Shown: positions 8,449 through 18,551, counted from the stretch's first letter. The stretch is 46,828 bases of DNA from an uncultured Planctomycetota bacterium (GCA_903902515.1 CAIUVD010000267.1:1-46828), one strand, 5' to 3'. The notes: generated by a model not told the origin, from the sequence alone. Translations and numbers: made by a program.

Positions 8449-10797
8449 ATGTCGTCACCTTCCAGCCTGGCCAGCCACCTGCGACAATTGACTACGGTCT
8501 TGCTGATCGCCCTTGCGGTCCTGGCGATCTTGGGCTCCGGAGTGGCGGTAATGGTGCGGTATCAAGTCGCCCAGGTGACTGGTAAAGCGGCCCCCATCCA
8601 AGCCGCGACCGCGCAGGTCCAGTCCAGCCTGGAACATCTGGCGGCCAAGACCGTCGACCTCCAGCTTGCCGACCAGGAAGACCATCGGAGGTCCGTTCGC
8701 CAGGACATTGATCAGCTCATCGTGGACCTGCGCCAAAGCATCGGAGACGCTGCACGGCTAGAGGTCGATCTGGATCTTCACGGAGTCGATCTGCTGGTCC
8801 AAGACGCCGAGGCCCTGGATCGGCTGGTGGCGACTCGAATCACTCGGCATGCCACCCTCGCCGAAGCCCTTCGCAAGACCGACGAAGCCATGCGGGTGGT
8901 GACCCAGGCCAGTGAGACGCTCACCGATTTACTCGTCAAGACACGGACCGGAGCCCAGGCCCAGGTCACCGCAGCCCAAACCCGGGCCCAGGTCGCCAAC
9001 ACCGCAATCCGCACCCTCCTGACCCTCCGCCGTCAGTTATCCGATGGCCGGTTCCTGATCAGCCAAGTGGCCACGGAATCCAAAAAGCGGCGCCTCAGCG
9101 CCTATGGCGACCGATTCCTGGCCCTTGGCAATGCGATTGCTGAGTTGGCTCCGGAGGTCCGGGAAGATCTTCGGACGGAAGTCGCCAACTTTGGCAAGGA
9201 GGTTGGAACCCTCGACCAAACCCTGGTGCCCCTGCGGGTTGCCACCTTGGCCGAGCCCACTGATGCCACGGCTCAGGAGGCCCTCGCCACCGCCGTCACG
9301 GCGGCTCAAGCCCGCCAGGAGGCCCTCGGCACGACCCTGGCCGGGGTCATCGACGACTTGACCTTGGAAGTGGATGAGGCCCGCCGTCATGCGGCCCTGG
9401 CCCTAGAGGGTTTGCAGACGGTGGCCGGGGCCGTGGAACTGGCGTTACGGACTGGCACCTCGGCCCAGATCCTCAGCCAAGCGACCTTGCAACTTCGACA
9501 TACGTCATCCATGACCGCTACGGAAGCTGCCCGGAAGGAAGTTGAAGGAGCCCTGACCGCCTTGGATCGGAACCTGGAACAGCTGAGCCGAACCCTCGGG
9601 ATCCTGGCCATGGCCAAGGAACGTCAGCGAGTCCATGGAGTACGGGAGCACGTTGCCCCCCTGCGCCAGGTATTGCTCGGCCCCCAGGGGTTGTCGGCGC
9701 AGGTCGAGGTGGAAGTGACGGCTCAGAGCGAACAAGCCCAGCTGATCGCCAGCAGCCACCAACGTCTAGAAGCCCGTCTGTCGGCCTCGGCCACCGCCGC
9801 CCTCCAGGCGGAAAGCCTGGCCCAAGACACCTACCGACACCTGAACCTGGCCAGCCTCGGGGCCATGGTGGCCACCATCGGATTCGGCGCTCTGGCCCTC
9901 ATCCTCGGCTGGCGTTCCTCACGCCGAATCGGCCGGGCCATGCTGGCCGCCGAAGGAGAGCAGCACCAACGGACCGCCTCTTTAGCGACTCTGATCCGTC
10001 GTATCCAAGCCAGCATCGACCCCTTAACCGCCGCCAGCAATCGTCTGGCGGGAACCAGCCGTGACCTTCAGGACCGCTCAGCCACGGACGAATCGAAGGC
10101 CCAGACCACCGCCGCTGCAAGCCAAGAACTCGCCCGAACTGCGGAGGCCCTGGCCGCCAGCGCCCGGGAACTGACCTCCGCCAGTGGCGCCATCAGCGAA
10201 GACGCCCAAGCCACCCAGCGCCAGGCTGAGGCCGCCGCCAACGCCGCGCGCGAGACCTCCGTCATCATCAGTCGCCTCCAGACCGCCGGCAATGACATCG
10301 TGCAGGCGATCTCCGGTGTCAGCACCATTGCCGCCCAAACCCGCTTACTGGCCCTCAACGCCGCCATCGAGGCCGCCAGTGCCGGAGACGCCGGACGGGG
10401 CTTCGCGGTGGTCGCCAACGAGGTCAAGCAACTGGCCCACCAAACCACCAAGGAAAATGACCTGATCGCCCGCCAGGTCACCGCCATGCGATCGTCGTTG
10501 GTAGAAGCGGTGGAGGCCATGGCCCGCATTGATGGCGCGGTGGCCCAGGCCAGCGAGGGCCAAGCCCGGATCGCGGCCGCCGTCGAACAGCAGTCCGCCA
10601 CCACCACCGAGATGCTCGATCGCCTGGGCGGCATGGCCACGGACTGTCGGTCCGCCGCCGAGGCCTTGGCCGGGCTGGCCCAGGGTTCCACCGCCACCGC
10701 CCGCGAAGCCCTCGACCTCACGGCCCTCGCCGACCAACTCCAAGGCATGGCCCGGGACCTCGACGATCTGGTCCGCGCCCCTTCCTCCAGCCCCTAG
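8449..10797 (+). CDS. Methyl-accepting chemotaxis protein, large sensor domain
   Basis: This 782-residue receptor has a first membrane helix at about residues 13-35 and a predicted all-helical periplasmic domain of about 430 residues. The second helix is at about 466-488 ([20 protein letters not shown]), followed by a cytoplasmic signalling domain. The conserved hairpin tip is present at about 627-663 ([16 protein letters not shown] and [16 protein letters not shown]), which is where CheA and CheW bind. I see no HAMP domain between helix 2 and the signalling coiled coil, and no C-terminal CheR-binding pentapeptide. Start ATG 8449 is chosen because [15 protein letters not shown] matches [15 protein letters not shown] of the second receptor. 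A binding-protein gene starts 11 nt downstream, so the receptor may read that protein. Confidence 0.9.
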   Translation: MSSPSSLASHLRQLTTVLLIALAVLAILGSGVAVMVRYQVAQVTGKAAPIQAATAQVQSSLEHLAAKTVDLQLADQEDHRRSVRQDIDQLIVDLRQSIGDAARLEVDLDLHGVDLLVQDAEALDRLVATRITRHATLAEALRKTDEAMRVVTQASETLTDLLVKTRTGAQAQVTAAQTRAQVANTAIRTLLTLRRQLSDGRFLISQVATESKKRRLSAYGDRFLALGNAIAELAPEVREDLRTEVANFGKEVGTLDQTLVPLRVATLAEPTDATAQEALATAVTAAQARQEALGTTLAGVIDDLTLEVDEARRHAALALEGLQTVAGAVELALRTGTSAQILSQATLQLRHTSSMTATEAARKEVEGALTALDRNLEQLSRTLGILAMAKERQRVHGVREHVAPLRQVLLGPQGLSAQVEVEVTAQSEQAQLIASSHQRLEARLSASATAALQAESLAQDTYRHLNLASLGAMVATIGFGALALILGWRSSRRIGRAMLAAEGEQHQRTASLATLIRRIQASIDPLTAASNRLAGTSRDLQDRSATDESKAQTTAAASQELARTAEALAASARELTSASGAISEDAQATQRQAEAAANAARETSVIISRLQTAGNDIVQAISGVSTIAAQTRLLALNAAIEAASAGDAGRGFAVVANEVKQLAHQTTKENDLIARQVTAMRSSLVEAVEAMARIDGAVAQASEGQARIAAAVEQQSATTTEMLDRLGGMATDCRSAAEALAGLAQGSTATAREALDLTALADQLQGMARDLDDLVRAPSSSP

Positions 10798-10808
10798 GAC
10801 TCCACCCC

Positions 10809-11954
10809 ATGATCCGCAGCACCCTGCTCCTTCTCACCGCCCTCGCCATCCCCGCCCTGGGGGCCGATGGCCTGACTCCGACCGAAGTCGTGATTGGCCA
10901 ATCGGCACCCCTTACGGGCCCGGCCGCCGGCCTTGGAAAAGGCATGAACGTCGGTCTCGAGGCGTGGATCGCCAAGACCAATGCCGCCGGTGGCATCCAC
11001 GGCCGGACGATTCGCCTCGTGACGGTTGATGACCAATACGACCCCGCCAAGTGCGCGGATGCGACCGGCGAACTGATTGAAGACCGCAAGGTCTTTGCCC
11101 TGGCGGGATTTGTCGGCACCCCGACCTGCAAGGCCGCGATCCCGGTCCTGACCGAGGCCAAGGTCCCCTTGATCGGTGCCTTCACCGGCGCCGGCCTGCT
11201 GCGCAAGGATGACGCCACCGGCAAACCCCATCCCTGGGTGCTGAACCTGCGCGCCAGCTACGGCAACGAAACCGAAGCCATCGTCGCCCACTTCGCCAAG
11301 CTGGGGAAAACGAAAATCGCGGTGTTCCACCAGAACGACTCCTTTGGTGAGGCCGGCCTGAAGGGTACGGAAGCCGCCCTGAAAAAGCGCAACCTGGCCC
11401 TGGCCGCCAAGGGCACTTTCGAACGTAACACCGTGGCCGTGAAGGCCGGCTTGGCCGCCATCAAGGAAGCCGCCCCCGATGCCGTGGTGATGGTCGGCCC
11501 CTACACCCCGATCGCGGCGTTCCTGAAAGAGGCCAAGGCCATCGGCCTGACGGTGCCCATGGCCACCGTGTCGTTCGTCGGCACCGAGAACCTGATTGCC
11601 GCCGCCGGCGCGGATGGCGATGGGGTCCTGATCAGCCAGGTCGTTCCGTCACCCCAGGACGCCACCGTGCCCCTGGTAAAGGAGTACCAGGAAGCCCTCA
11701 CGGTCGCCTTCCCCGACGCCAAGCCTGGCTACGTCAGCCTGGAAGGCTACGCCACCGGCAAGACCCTCGGGGCGATTCTCGACAAGACTGGCAAGGAACC
11801 GACCCGGGCGGGCCTGGTGACCGCCGCCGAAGGCCTTCAGGGCCTCGATCTGGGGGGTCTGACCCTGACGTTTGGCCCCGAAGACCATCAAGGTTCGGAT
11901 GCCGTGTTCCTGACCGTGATTCACCAGGGGGCCGCAAAGGCGGTGAGGGACTAG
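10809..11954 (+). CDS. Branched-chain-amino-acid-type periplasmic binding protein
   Basis: This 381-residue protein starts with a signal peptide (about residues 1-19, [19 protein letters not shown]). The mature part is a LivJ/LivK or Leu/Ile/Val-binding fold (Peripla_BP_6): [72 protein letters not shown] and [18 protein letters not shown]. Members bind amino acids, amides, urea or aromatic acids, and the ligand here cannot be assigned. No LivH/M/G/F permease or ATPase genes are nearby, and chemoreceptor genes stand on both sides. A role as the periplasmic ligand-presenting partner of the receptors is therefore a reasonable inference. It lies 11 nt after the first receptor and probably shares its transcript. 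Confidence 0.9.
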   Translation: MIRSTLLLLTALAIPALGADGLTPTEVVIGQSAPLTGPAAGLGKGMNVGLEAWIAKTNAAGGIHGRTIRLVTVDDQYDPAKCADATGELIEDRKVFALAGFVGTPTCKAAIPVLTEAKVPLIGAFTGAGLLRKDDATGKPHPWVLNLRASYGNETEAIVAHFAKLGKTKIAVFHQNDSFGEAGLKGTEAALKKRNLALAAKGTFERNTVAVKAGLAAIKEAAPDAVVMVGPYTPIAAFLKEAKAIGLTVPMATVSFVGTENLIAAAGADGDGVLISQVVPSPQDATVPLVKEYQEALTVAFPDAKPGYVSLEGYATGKTLGAILDKTGKEPTRAGLVTAAEGLQGLDLGGLTLTFGPEDHQGSDAVFLTVIHQGAAKAVRD

Positions 11955-11959
11955 TGGGT

Positions 11960-11989
11960 TTGACAGGTCTAGCAGGGCTGGTGTATGAT
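11960..11989 (+). promoter_or_regulatory. Near-consensus promoter giving a leaderless chemoreceptor mRNA
   Basis: A perfect TTGACA (11960-11965) is followed, after 18 nt, by TATGAT (11984-11989, five of six consensus). Six nt (GGCTCT) later comes the ATG at 11996, exactly where +1 is expected. This is the strongest promoter-like sequence in the window. It begins 5 nt after the upstream gene stops, and it has no room for a Shine-Dalgarno. Confidence 0.75.
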
Positions 11990-11995
11990 GGCTCT

Positions 11996-14365
11996 ATGGA
12001 ATCCCCGAGCCCCCTAGCCATCAATCTTCGTACCTTGACCCGGGTGCTCCTCTTGAGCCTCGCGATCCTCGGCCTGACCGGTTCGGCGGTGGCGGTGGCG
12101 GTGTGGCAGCGAGCCAGTTTAGTCGCGGATTTTACCGTACCGCAACAGGAGGTGGCGGCAGGGGCCCTGCTCCAGGTCAAGGGGATCGCCAGTGGGTTGC
12201 CCCTGTTGGGGATGGCCGCGGATGAGTCGACCCGCAGCTCTAATTATGATGAGCTTCGCAGCCACCTAGCCGCCCTAGAAGCCTTGGGATCGCGGGCCCA
12301 GGGCCTGGGCATGCCCCAGGATGATGCCGTGGTCGCCAGGCTGAAGACCGGGATCGACCACCTTGATCGGGTTGTCCGTCAGGGCCTTGCGCGGGCGGCC
12401 GCTAAACAGGTCGCTGTCGACCAAGCCCTGGCCAAGACCAACGACATGGTGACGGCGACCAACACCCTGACCACCACTCTGGTCAAAGTCCGTTCCAACT
12501 CCCGGACCCAGGTGATCGCCAGCCAGCGGCGCAGCGTGGTGGTCAATGATCGCATCAAGGCCCTCCTCGGAACCCGACGGATCCTGGCCCAGGTTGACCT
12601 GTGGGTCGACCGGGCCCAACAGGCCACCACCATGGAAGGCCTTCAGGACGTGGTCCCGCGCCTAAGCGCCAATGCGGATATCCTCGATGCCTTGGCCAAG
12701 AGCCTGACCGACGAACTTCACGACGACACCCTGGTCGTGGTCGGCCTGCTGCGGAAGGCCGCCGAGCCCGAGGGATTCCTCGACCTGCACCTGAGGCGTC
12801 GCCAGGCCCCAACGGACGAAACCCTGAGCAAACGCGCCCTCGAAACCACGGCAGCCTTCTCCACGGCCATTGCCAGCCTGGGCAATCGCACGGGGGTGAT
12901 GATCGAAGACCTCGACGGCGAGGTCGAGGTGGCCAAGACCGCGGCCAAGACCGCCCTGACCAGCCTCCAGCAATCGGCAGACGCCTACGACGGAGCCGCG
13001 GCCCTGACCGCCAGCAGCTTGAGCCTGGCCAATCACGTGCTGGCCCTGGCCTCCGCCAAAGAAAGCACGGTCATCACAGAAAAAAGCAAAGAAATCCGTC
13101 GCCTGCTTGAGGACATGGCTGCCACCCTTGGCAAGGTCGGTCCGATCCTGAGCAGCCTTGGCTTGACCCGGGAACAACGGGCCCTGGACGACCTGGCCAG
13201 CGTTCTGGCCCCCCTGACGTCATCCCTCACCGGGCCCCAGGGCCTGGCGGCCCAGGCCGAAGCGGACATTGCCGCCCGCCGCGAGATCCTGACGCTCCAG
13301 AGAGAACTCGATGGCATTCTGACCACGACCCTGACCTCGGTGCAGGCCTCGGCCACGGTGGCCAAGGACCAGGCCCGGGGGACCATGGAAGCCCTCAAAT
13401 CCCTGAGCATCTGGGCCCTGATCCTGCTGGCCAGTGTGAGTGTCGTCGCCCTGCTGGTGGCTTGGCGCCGCTCCCGCACCATCGGCCGGGCGATCCTGGC
13501 CGCCGAGCAGGACCAACGTCTACGGGCTGGCGTACTGGCTCACCTCGTGCAGCAGATCGAAAGCCAAATCACCCCCCTGACCCAGGCCGCCGATGGCCTG
13601 ACCGGCACCAGTAAATCCCTCCATCACCGGGCCCAGGGAGACGAAACCCAATCCCAGGGCGTGGCCGCCACCGCCCTGACCCTGGCCCAGGCCACCGACG
13701 AGGTCACCCGCAGCGCCCGCGAGATCCAGGCCAGCATCACCAGCATCTCCGACGACGCCCAGAACACCCAGCGGAGTGCCGAGGAGGCGGCGGTGGCCGC
13801 CCGCGAGGCCACGGGCCTGATCGAGGAATTGTCGAAAGCCAGCAACGCCATCGCCCAGTCCACGGCGGGCGTCACCGCCATCGCCAACCAGACCCGCCTA
13901 CTGGCGCTCAATGCGGCCATTGAAGCCGCCAGCGCCGGGGACGCCGGCCGCGGCTTCGCCGTGGTGGCCAACGAGGTCAAGGGCTTGGCCCTGCAGACCG
14001 CCACCGAGAACCAGCAAATCGCCCAGCGGGTGACCGCCGTCCAGGCCGCCATGGCCCGGGCCCAGACCGCCATTCAACGGATCGACCATGCCGTGAACCA
14101 GGCCAGTGAGGGCCAGTCCCGGATCGCCGCCGCCGTCGAGCAGCAGACCGCCACCACGACCGAAATGGTCGACCGCCTCGCCCAGATCGCCGGCGGCCTG
14201 GCAGAGACCGCCCAGTTGATGGATACCATCGCCGGCAATGCCGGATCCACCAGCCGCGAAAGCCTCGACCTTACGGCCTTGGCCGAGCAGCTGCAGGGCA
14301 TGGCCAGCCAACTCGACACCCTGGTCCGCTCCCAAAGTGCCAGCGCCGCCCACGCGGCCGTCTGA
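11996..14365 (+). CDS. Methyl-accepting chemotaxis protein, paralogue of the upstream receptor
   Basis: The protein has 789 residues with the same plan as the receptor 3.5 kb upstream. Membrane helix 1 is at about 15-38 ([22 protein letters not shown]), a helical periplasmic domain spans about 430 residues, helix 2 is at about 470-492 ([19 protein letters not shown]), and the signalling domain has its tip at about 629-664 ([32 protein letters not shown]). The C-terminal region ends [19 protein letters not shown], matching [19 protein letters not shown] of the paralogue. No HAMP domain is recognisable. The pair probably arose by duplication around the binding-protein gene. The sensor regions have diverged much more than the signalling regions. 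Its own leaderless promoter lies directly upstream. Confidence 0.9.
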   Translation: MESPSPLAINLRTLTRVLLLSLAILGLTGSAVAVAVWQRASLVADFTVPQQEVAAGALLQVKGIASGLPLLGMAADESTRSSNYDELRSHLAALEALGSRAQGLGMPQDDAVVARLKTGIDHLDRVVRQGLARAAAKQVAVDQALAKTNDMVTATNTLTTTLVKVRSNSRTQVIASQRRSVVVNDRIKALLGTRRILAQVDLWVDRAQQATTMEGLQDVVPRLSANADILDALAKSLTDELHDDTLVVVGLLRKAAEPEGFLDLHLRRRQAPTDETLSKRALETTAAFSTAIASLGNRTGVMIEDLDGEVEVAKTAAKTALTSLQQSADAYDGAAALTASSLSLANHVLALASAKESTVITEKSKEIRRLLEDMAATLGKVGPILSSLGLTREQRALDDLASVLAPLTSSLTGPQGLAAQAEADIAARREILTLQRELDGILTTTLTSVQASATVAKDQARGTMEALKSLSIWALILLASVSVVALLVAWRRSRTIGRAILAAEQDQRLRAGVLAHLVQQIESQITPLTQAADGLTGTSKSLHHRAQGDETQSQGVAATALTLAQATDEVTRSAREIQASITSISDDAQNTQRSAEEAAVAAREATGLIEELSKASNAIAQSTAGVTAIANQTRLLALNAAIEAASAGDAGRGFAVVANEVKGLALQTATENQQIAQRVTAVQAAMARAQTAIQRIDHAVNQASEGQSRIAAAVEQQTATTTEMVDRLAQIAGGLAETAQLMDTIAGNAGSTSRESLDLTALAEQLQGMASQLDTLVRSQSASAAHAAV

Positions 14366-14374
14366 TCGACGCCT

Positions 14375-15127
14375 TCAAGAGGATCTTCCCCGGAGCCCCC
14401 GGGGCGACATCCCCGATTCCCGCCGCAGGAGTTTATTAAAGGCCTGAAGGTCATTCGCCCCAACCTGGCGGGCGATGTCGGGAATCGTTAGGTCCGAGGC
14501 TTTCAAGAGGTGCACCGCCTGAGCGACCCGGCGCTGGCGCGCATAGCCGACCACCGTCACCCCCAGGCGGGCGCGAAACGTCCGGGCCAAGTGTTCGCGA
14601 CTGCAGCCCAATTCAGCCGCGAGGTCGCGGATATCGATGGGACGGGGCAGGAGCGCTTCGATGCGGGCCCGGGCCCGCTGGACAAGGTCCTCGGCTGGGG
14701 CCCCGGGGGCGGCGGCCAGGACTCGGGCCAGCACATCCCACAGCCGAATGGCCGCCCGCCGGGGCTGGGTGACCATCCACGGAATGGCCTCCCGCAGGTC
14801 GGCTTCGGCCCGGGCGTAGTCCCGACCCAGGTCGACGAGGCGGGGGACCACGACCGCCGGCCCTGGGGCGAGTCGGAAATGGGCGTAGGTGTGGGCACTC
14901 CGACCTTCCAGGTCATAGCACATGTCCTGGCCGGGCGGGGTGATCCCAGCCGCCCCCGGGCGAATTGCCAGGTCCTGGCCACCGATCACCGCCCGCGCGG
15001 CATAGGGATAGAGATGGACCTGCCACAAATCGTGCAGCCGCCAACGGGTGATGCCTGGCCCTTGGGCACCAAGGGCGATGGCAACCGGTTCGGGTGGACC
15101 GTCAGGCATCAAAAGGACTGGGGACAC
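14375..15127 (-). CDS. AraC-family transcriptional regulator
   Basis: The protein has 250 residues. The N-terminal half looks like a cupin sensing domain (ITRWRLHDLWQVHLYPYAARAVIGGQDLAIRPGAAGITPP, then AHTYAHFRL). The C-terminal 100 residues hold two AraC helix-turn-helices: DIRDLAAELGCSREHLARTF, and TIPDIARQVGANDLQAFNKLLRRESGMSPRGLR. It is divergent from the PhyH and epimerase genes and probably controls them. The start is taken as GTG 15127 because a -35/-10 pair ends six nt before it. An ATG at 15109 is the alternative and would remove six residues. The gene ends 9 nt from the end of the second chemoreceptor gene, with convergent transcription. Confidence 0.88.
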   Translation of the reverse strand: MSPVLLMPDGPPEPVAIALGAQGPGITRWRLHDLWQVHLYPYAARAVIGGQDLAIRPGAAGITPPGQDMCYDLEGRSAHTYAHFRLAPGPAVVVPRLVDLGRDYARAEADLREAIPWMVTQPRRAAIRLWDVLARVLAAAPGAPAEDLVQRARARIEALLPRPIDIRDLAAELGCSREHLARTFRARLGVTVVGYARQRRVAQAVHLLKASDLTIPDIARQVGANDLQAFNKLLRRESGMSPRGLRGRSS

Positions 15128-15133
15128 ATCACA

Positions 15134-15165
15134 AATTGACCACCAATCTCACCCCGTGGCAATAG
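15134..15165. promoter_or_regulatory. Interlocked divergent promoters of araC-type and PhyH genes
   Basis: On the minus strand, TTGCCA (15162-15157) and TCAATT (15139-15134) are spaced by 17 nt and lie six nt before GTG 15127. On the plus strand, TTGACC (15136-15141) and CAATAG (15160-15165) are spaced by 18 nt and predict +1 near 15172, which is 26 nt before ATG 15198. The -35 of each promoter overlaps the -10 of the other, so both could not be occupied at once. The -10 matches are only fair. Confidence 0.4.
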
Positions 15166-15197
15166 GCAGGGACACCCCGGTCGTCATCATCACTCCC

Positions 15198-16046
15198 ATG
15201 AGTAACGCTTCCCAGACCGCCATCCAGACCGCCAAGGACCTGCGCACCGAGTTCGAGCGCGAAGGCTATCTGGTCCTACGAAACCTCATTCCCCATCATC
15301 ACCTGCAGGGCGTTCGCGACGCCATCACTCGCCGGGTAACGACGATCCGTGCCGAACTGGCGGCCGAAGGTCTGGTTCCCCCGGGCCCCCTCGAATCTTT
15401 CCCCCGCAACCTGTGCTTTGCCGGCGCCCACGCCCATCGCTACGGTCGCTCCTGGACCGATGCTCTGGCAACTCCCGAAGTCTATGCCCTGCACCGCAGC
15501 CCGGCCCTGCTCCAGACCGTCCAGACCCTCCTCGGACCCGACATCCAAGGGCACCGGCAGTTCAACCTGCGGCCAAAACTTCCCGGGCAGGGTCTCACCG
15601 TCGTGCCGTGGCACCAGGACACTGGCTATTACGGCCCCCACACCGCTCAGGATGACATCATCACGGTGTGGATGCCCTTGGTTCCCGTGGACGCCATGAA
15701 TGGGTGCATGCAGGTCATCCCCCGTTCCCATCTCCTCGGAGCCATCCCCCATCAAACCGGGGTTGGTGAGGGCGACTTTCTGGAAGCCGTCGGCGGCTGG
15801 CAGCAGGCCGATATCGTCACCGTCCCGATGATGCCTGGGGACGCCCTCGTGATGCATAACCTGGTGTTGCATCGTTCTGGCGAGAATCGCACCAACGGTA
15901 TCCGCTGGTCCATCGACTGCCGGTTCTTCGCCCCGACCACCCCCCACGCCGAGGAGCTGAACCGCGGCTTCCCCGCTCCGTGGATGCTGACCGGAGATCA
16001 CCCGACCCCGGCCAACACCTGGACCTCGTGGTACGCAGGCGCCTGA
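15198..16046 (+). CDS. Phytanoyl-CoA dioxygenase (PhyH) family oxygenase
   Basis: This 282-residue protein has the Fe(II)/2-oxoglutarate oxygenase pattern of the PhyH family. The metal-binding H-x-D is in VVPWHQDTGYYG, the distal His is in MHNLVLHRSGENRT, and the 2-oxoglutarate-binding Arg is probably the one in NGIRWSIDCRFF. The N-terminus LRTEFEREGYLVLRNLIP is typical of the family. The substrate is unknown; PhyH proteins in sugar-catabolic clusters often act on small metabolites. The stop overlaps the start of the next gene (TGATG), so the oxygenase and the TIM-barrel epimerase are translated together and probably act in one pathway under the divergent AraC regulator. Confidence 0.9.
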   Translation: MSNASQTAIQTAKDLRTEFEREGYLVLRNLIPHHHLQGVRDAITRRVTTIRAELAAEGLVPPGPLESFPRNLCFAGAHAHRYGRSWTDALATPEVYALHRSPALLQTVQTLLGPDIQGHRQFNLRPKLPGQGLTVVPWHQDTGYYGPHTAQDDIITVWMPLVPVDAMNGCMQVIPRSHLLGAIPHQTGVGEGDFLEAVGGWQQADIVTVPMMPGDALVMHNLVLHRSGENRTNGIRWSIDCRFFAPTTPHAEELNRGFPAPWMLTGDHPTPANTWTSWYAGA

Positions 16047-16897
16047 TGCCCATGAAACTCCTCCTCGTTCGTCATTCCTGGGGCTTTGACCGGCCCCTGG
16101 CCGATCTGATCCCGTGGGCCAAAGCCCGGGGCTATGGGGCCATCGAAACCTCGGTGGTCGGTATGACCGAAGCCACCGCCGATGATCTGCGTCGGCGGCT
16201 GGAAGCGGCCGACCTCGGCCTGGTGGCCCAGATTGCCACCGGTGGGTATGGGGTGGGGGCCCACCGCACGGTGGAGGGGGATCTCGCGTCCTTCACCGCC
16301 CAAACCGCACTGGCGATACGCCTCGGGGCCCGCCTGATCAACGCCCACAGCGGGCTTGACGCCTGGCCCGCCGCTGAGGTCCGACATTTCTACCGTGAGC
16401 TTGCCCAACGGGAGGCCGATCTGCCCATACCCGTGGCCCACGAGACCCACCGGGGCCGCTGTTTCCACAGTGCGTGGGCGGTCCGCGACCTGTTGCCGGA
16501 CCTCCCGGAGAGCCTGCGTTTCTGTGCCGATTTCAGCCACTGGTGTTGTGTCGCCGAACGGCTGGTGGAGGACCAGGTCGAGGTCATCCAGGCGGTCGCC
16601 CGGCGGACCATCCACCTCCATGCCCGGGTCGGCCACGGCCAGGGCCCCCAGGTTTCTGATCCCCGCCTGCCGCGTTGGGCCAGCGCCGTGGCCGCCCATG
16701 AACGCTGGTGGGACCTGGTGTGGGACGCCCAGGAAGCTGCGGGGATGCCGGTCAGCAGCCTGACCCCGGAATTCGGCCCGGATCCCTACCTCGAACCGTC
16801 CGGCGATCCCCTGGCGGACCGGCAGCGCCTTGAGGACATCTGTGAATGGCAGACCCAACGCCAGGCGGCGCGTTTCCACGGCCGTCCGGCGAGATAA
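16046..16897 (+). CDS. Sugar phosphate isomerase/epimerase-like TIM-barrel protein
   Basis: This 283-residue protein belongs to the xylose isomerase-like/AP endonuclease family 2 TIM barrels. Likely metal ligands are visible at the ends of strands: Glu and His in PVAHETHRGR, Asp and His in CADFSHWCC, the H-x-H of IHLHARVG, and Glu in LTPEFGPDPY. The N-terminal strand KLLLVRHSWGFDRPL and GYGAIETSV are typical. The exact substrate cannot be read from the sequence. It starts at ATG 16046, overlapping the PhyH stop, and is followed by a palindromic element rather than another gene. Members act on keto sugars, inositols or hydroxypyruvate. Confidence 0.85.
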   Translation: MPMKLLLVRHSWGFDRPLADLIPWAKARGYGAIETSVVGMTEATADDLRRRLEAADLGLVAQIATGGYGVGAHRTVEGDLASFTAQTALAIRLGARLINAHSGLDAWPAAEVRHFYRELAQREADLPIPVAHETHRGRCFHSAWAVRDLLPDLPESLRFCADFSHWCCVAERLVEDQVEVIQAVARRTIHLHARVGHGQGPQVSDPRLPRWASAVAAHERWWDLVWDAQEAAGMPVSSLTPEFGPDPYLEPSGDPLADRQRLEDICEWQTQRQAARFHGRPAR

Positions 16898-16921
16898 TCT
16901 GACGAACCGCCTCCGAGCGGA

Positions 16922-17015
16922 TCGTCCCTGGGACCGCGTGCCGCTGGCGCGCAGGGGAAATTATGGGGGAGACAGAGGTTTCGAGCGCGCCAGCGGCGCG
17001 CGGTCCCAGGGACGA
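16922..17015. repeat. 94-nt palindromic element with 31-nt arms
   Basis: The left arm 16922-16952 (starting TCGTCCCTGGGACCGCG) and right arm 16985-17015 are reverse complements with one mismatch, which is a G-U-compatible pair. They enclose a 32-nt spacer that is less GC-rich. The element lies between the epimerase stop and the 3' end of the LysR gene, where two transcripts converge. It resembles REP or MITE-type intergenic palindromes. As RNA it would form a very stable hairpin from either strand, but there is no adjoining T-tract. Confidence 0.8.
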
Positions 17016-17066
17016 CATGAGGAGCTGTCGACCAAGAGTTCGGGTGAAACTCCAACGGGGGGCAGG

Positions 17067-17942
17067 TTAATGCCGTAATTTCCGCAGTTCGTCGCACAGG
17101 GTGCGGGTGGCCAAAGAGGTGTCGCCCATCCGGGAGAGCAGGCGGATGGTGCGGGCGACCTTGAGATCTCGGATCGGGCGGGTCCGCAATTCGCCGCCCA
17201 TCACGCATCCGTCGGGAATGATGCCCAGGCCCAGGCCCGAGCGGACCATGGCCTTGATGACCTCGACATTGGCGAGGCCCATCACCGGATTGAACTCCAA
17301 GCCGGCCTTGGCGAAGGCCTGATCCAAGAGGGTGCGAATGGTCAGGCCGGCCCCAAAGGTCACGAGCCGCCGAGCCGCCAACCCGGCGAGGGTGTCGGGA
17401 ACCTGATCCTCCGGCATGGACGGCGGGTAGGCCACCACCAGGGGGTTCTGGTAGAGGCGTTCGCTCTGAAGGCGCGGATGTTCGGTGGTGCCAAGGGCCA
17501 CGTCGAGTTCGCCATCCAGCAGCAGGGTCATCAACTGGGGGGAAGACAGGCAGGTGACCTGGACATCGATCCGGGGATGGGCCTGAAGAAACCGCGCCAG
17601 GACCGGCGGCAGGACGTAAATTCCCACGGAATCCACCGTCCCCAGGCGGACCACCCCCGACACCTCGCCACGCCGGGAGCGGACCCGCTCCGGCAGGCGG
17701 GCCAGCCCCGTGAGCAGTTCCCGGGCGCCCTCCGCCAGGCTTTCGCCGGCGGGGGTCAGGCGGGCACCTTGACTGGTGCGTTCCAGCAGCGGTACGCCGA
17801 GGGTCTTCTCCAGGTCCTGGATCTGGCGACTGATGCTCGGCTGGGTCAGGCCCCGGGCCCGGGCGGCGGCAGACACGGAGCCATGCTCCGCAATCGCCAG
17901 GAGACTGGCCAGGGCATGGGGCGACAGATCGGGGATGTTCAT
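17067..17942 (-). CDS. LysR-family transcriptional regulator
   Basis: The protein has 291 residues from ATG 17942. The winged helix-turn-helix is HALASLLAIAEHGSVSAAARARGLTQPSISRQIQDLEKTLGVPLLER, broken here at family-conserved points (AAxARxLTQPxxSRQIxxLE). It is followed by the linker helix RLTPAGESLAEGARELL and a type 2 periplasmic-binding-like effector domain starting VSGVVRLGTVDSVG. The ligand is unknown. ATGA overlap with the upstream cupredoxin gene shows they form an operon, which is unusual because LysR genes are more often divergent from targets. The open frame continues upstream, but that part is the cupredoxin gene in another frame. Confidence 0.93.
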   Translation of the reverse strand: MNIPDLSPHALASLLAIAEHGSVSAAARARGLTQPSISRQIQDLEKTLGVPLLERTSQGARLTPAGESLAEGARELLTGLARLPERVRSRRGEVSGVVRLGTVDSVGIYVLPPVLARFLQAHPRIDVQVTCLSSPQLMTLLLDGELDVALGTTEHPRLQSERLYQNPLVVAYPPSMPEDQVPDTLAGLAARRLVTFGAGLTIRTLLDQAFAKAGLEFNPVMGLANVEVIKAMVRSGLGLGIIPDGCVMGGELRTRPIRDLKVARTIRLLSRMGDTSLATRTLCDELRKLRH

Positions 17943-18535
17943 GGGCCGTCCGCATGGGCGGTGCCGATGGGCCGGCCCGCCAGAGTCAGGGGGAGGGTGG
18001 CCCCGGGGGCCAGGACCAGGGGATCCAGGCGCGGAGCCCACAAGCGCACGGGGCCGGGGTCGCCGGGCAGGTGGAGGACCACCGTCCGCTTGCCCCGCTC
18101 CAGCCGTTGGCCGACGGCCTCGGGACTGGTCGTGCACACGACCCACAGGCGCATATCCGGGTGGATCTTGCAGCCGTGACGGAGGACCTCGCCAGCGGGC
18201 CAATCCACGGCCCGGGTGAGCAGCGACCCCGGGGCTCCGAGGCCAAGGTCCACGTCCTGCTTCAGGCGACCATCGAGGGCGAAAACGTTGTGCTGCTGGG
18301 TGTCGGAATTGCGAATTTCCAAGGTTGCGCCAGGGGCGGCGATGACCACCGCCGGGGTAAAGGTGCGCTCCACCTGATCGACGGTCACGGTCGCGGGCAG
18401 GCGACCGGTACGGCCTTCGTACCATACCGCCACCGCCTCGGGCGGCGGAGCGGTGAAGGTCAGGGTGATCTCCACCGCCCCTAAACTGGCCGCCCCCAGG
18501 ACCAGGGCGGTGACGGATGGCATCCACGAGGTCAT
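17939..18535 (-). CDS. Periplasmic cupredoxin-like protein (MauL-like)
   Basis: This 198-residue protein starts with a signal peptide (MTSWMPSVTALVLGAASLGA). A plastocyanin-like domain follows. Its type-1 copper ligands appear to be His in NSDTQQHNVFALDG, and Cys, His and Met in HGCKIHPDMRLWVV. The arrangement is that of the cupredoxin proteins annotated as methylamine utilisation protein MauL, where the FTPAVVIAAPGATLEIRNSD strand precedes the first His. A carboxypeptidase-regulatory-like tail follows (GQRLERGKRTVVLHLPG). It probably carries electrons or copper in the periplasm. Starts at 18553 or 18523 are possible. It is divergent from the SDR gene, and the two start codons are only about 20-40 nt apart. 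Confidence 0.75.
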   Translation of the reverse strand: MTSWMPSVTALVLGAASLGAVEITLTFTAPPPEAVAVWYEGRTGRLPATVTVDQVERTFTPAVVIAAPGATLEIRNSDTQQHNVFALDGRLKQDVDLGLGAPGSLLTRAVDWPAGEVLRHGCKIHPDMRLWVVCTTSPEAVGQRLERGKRTVVLHLPGDPGPVRLWAPRLDPLVLAPGATLPLTLAGRPIGTAHADGP

Positions 18536-18551
18536 GGCCAGGATGCTTGCC

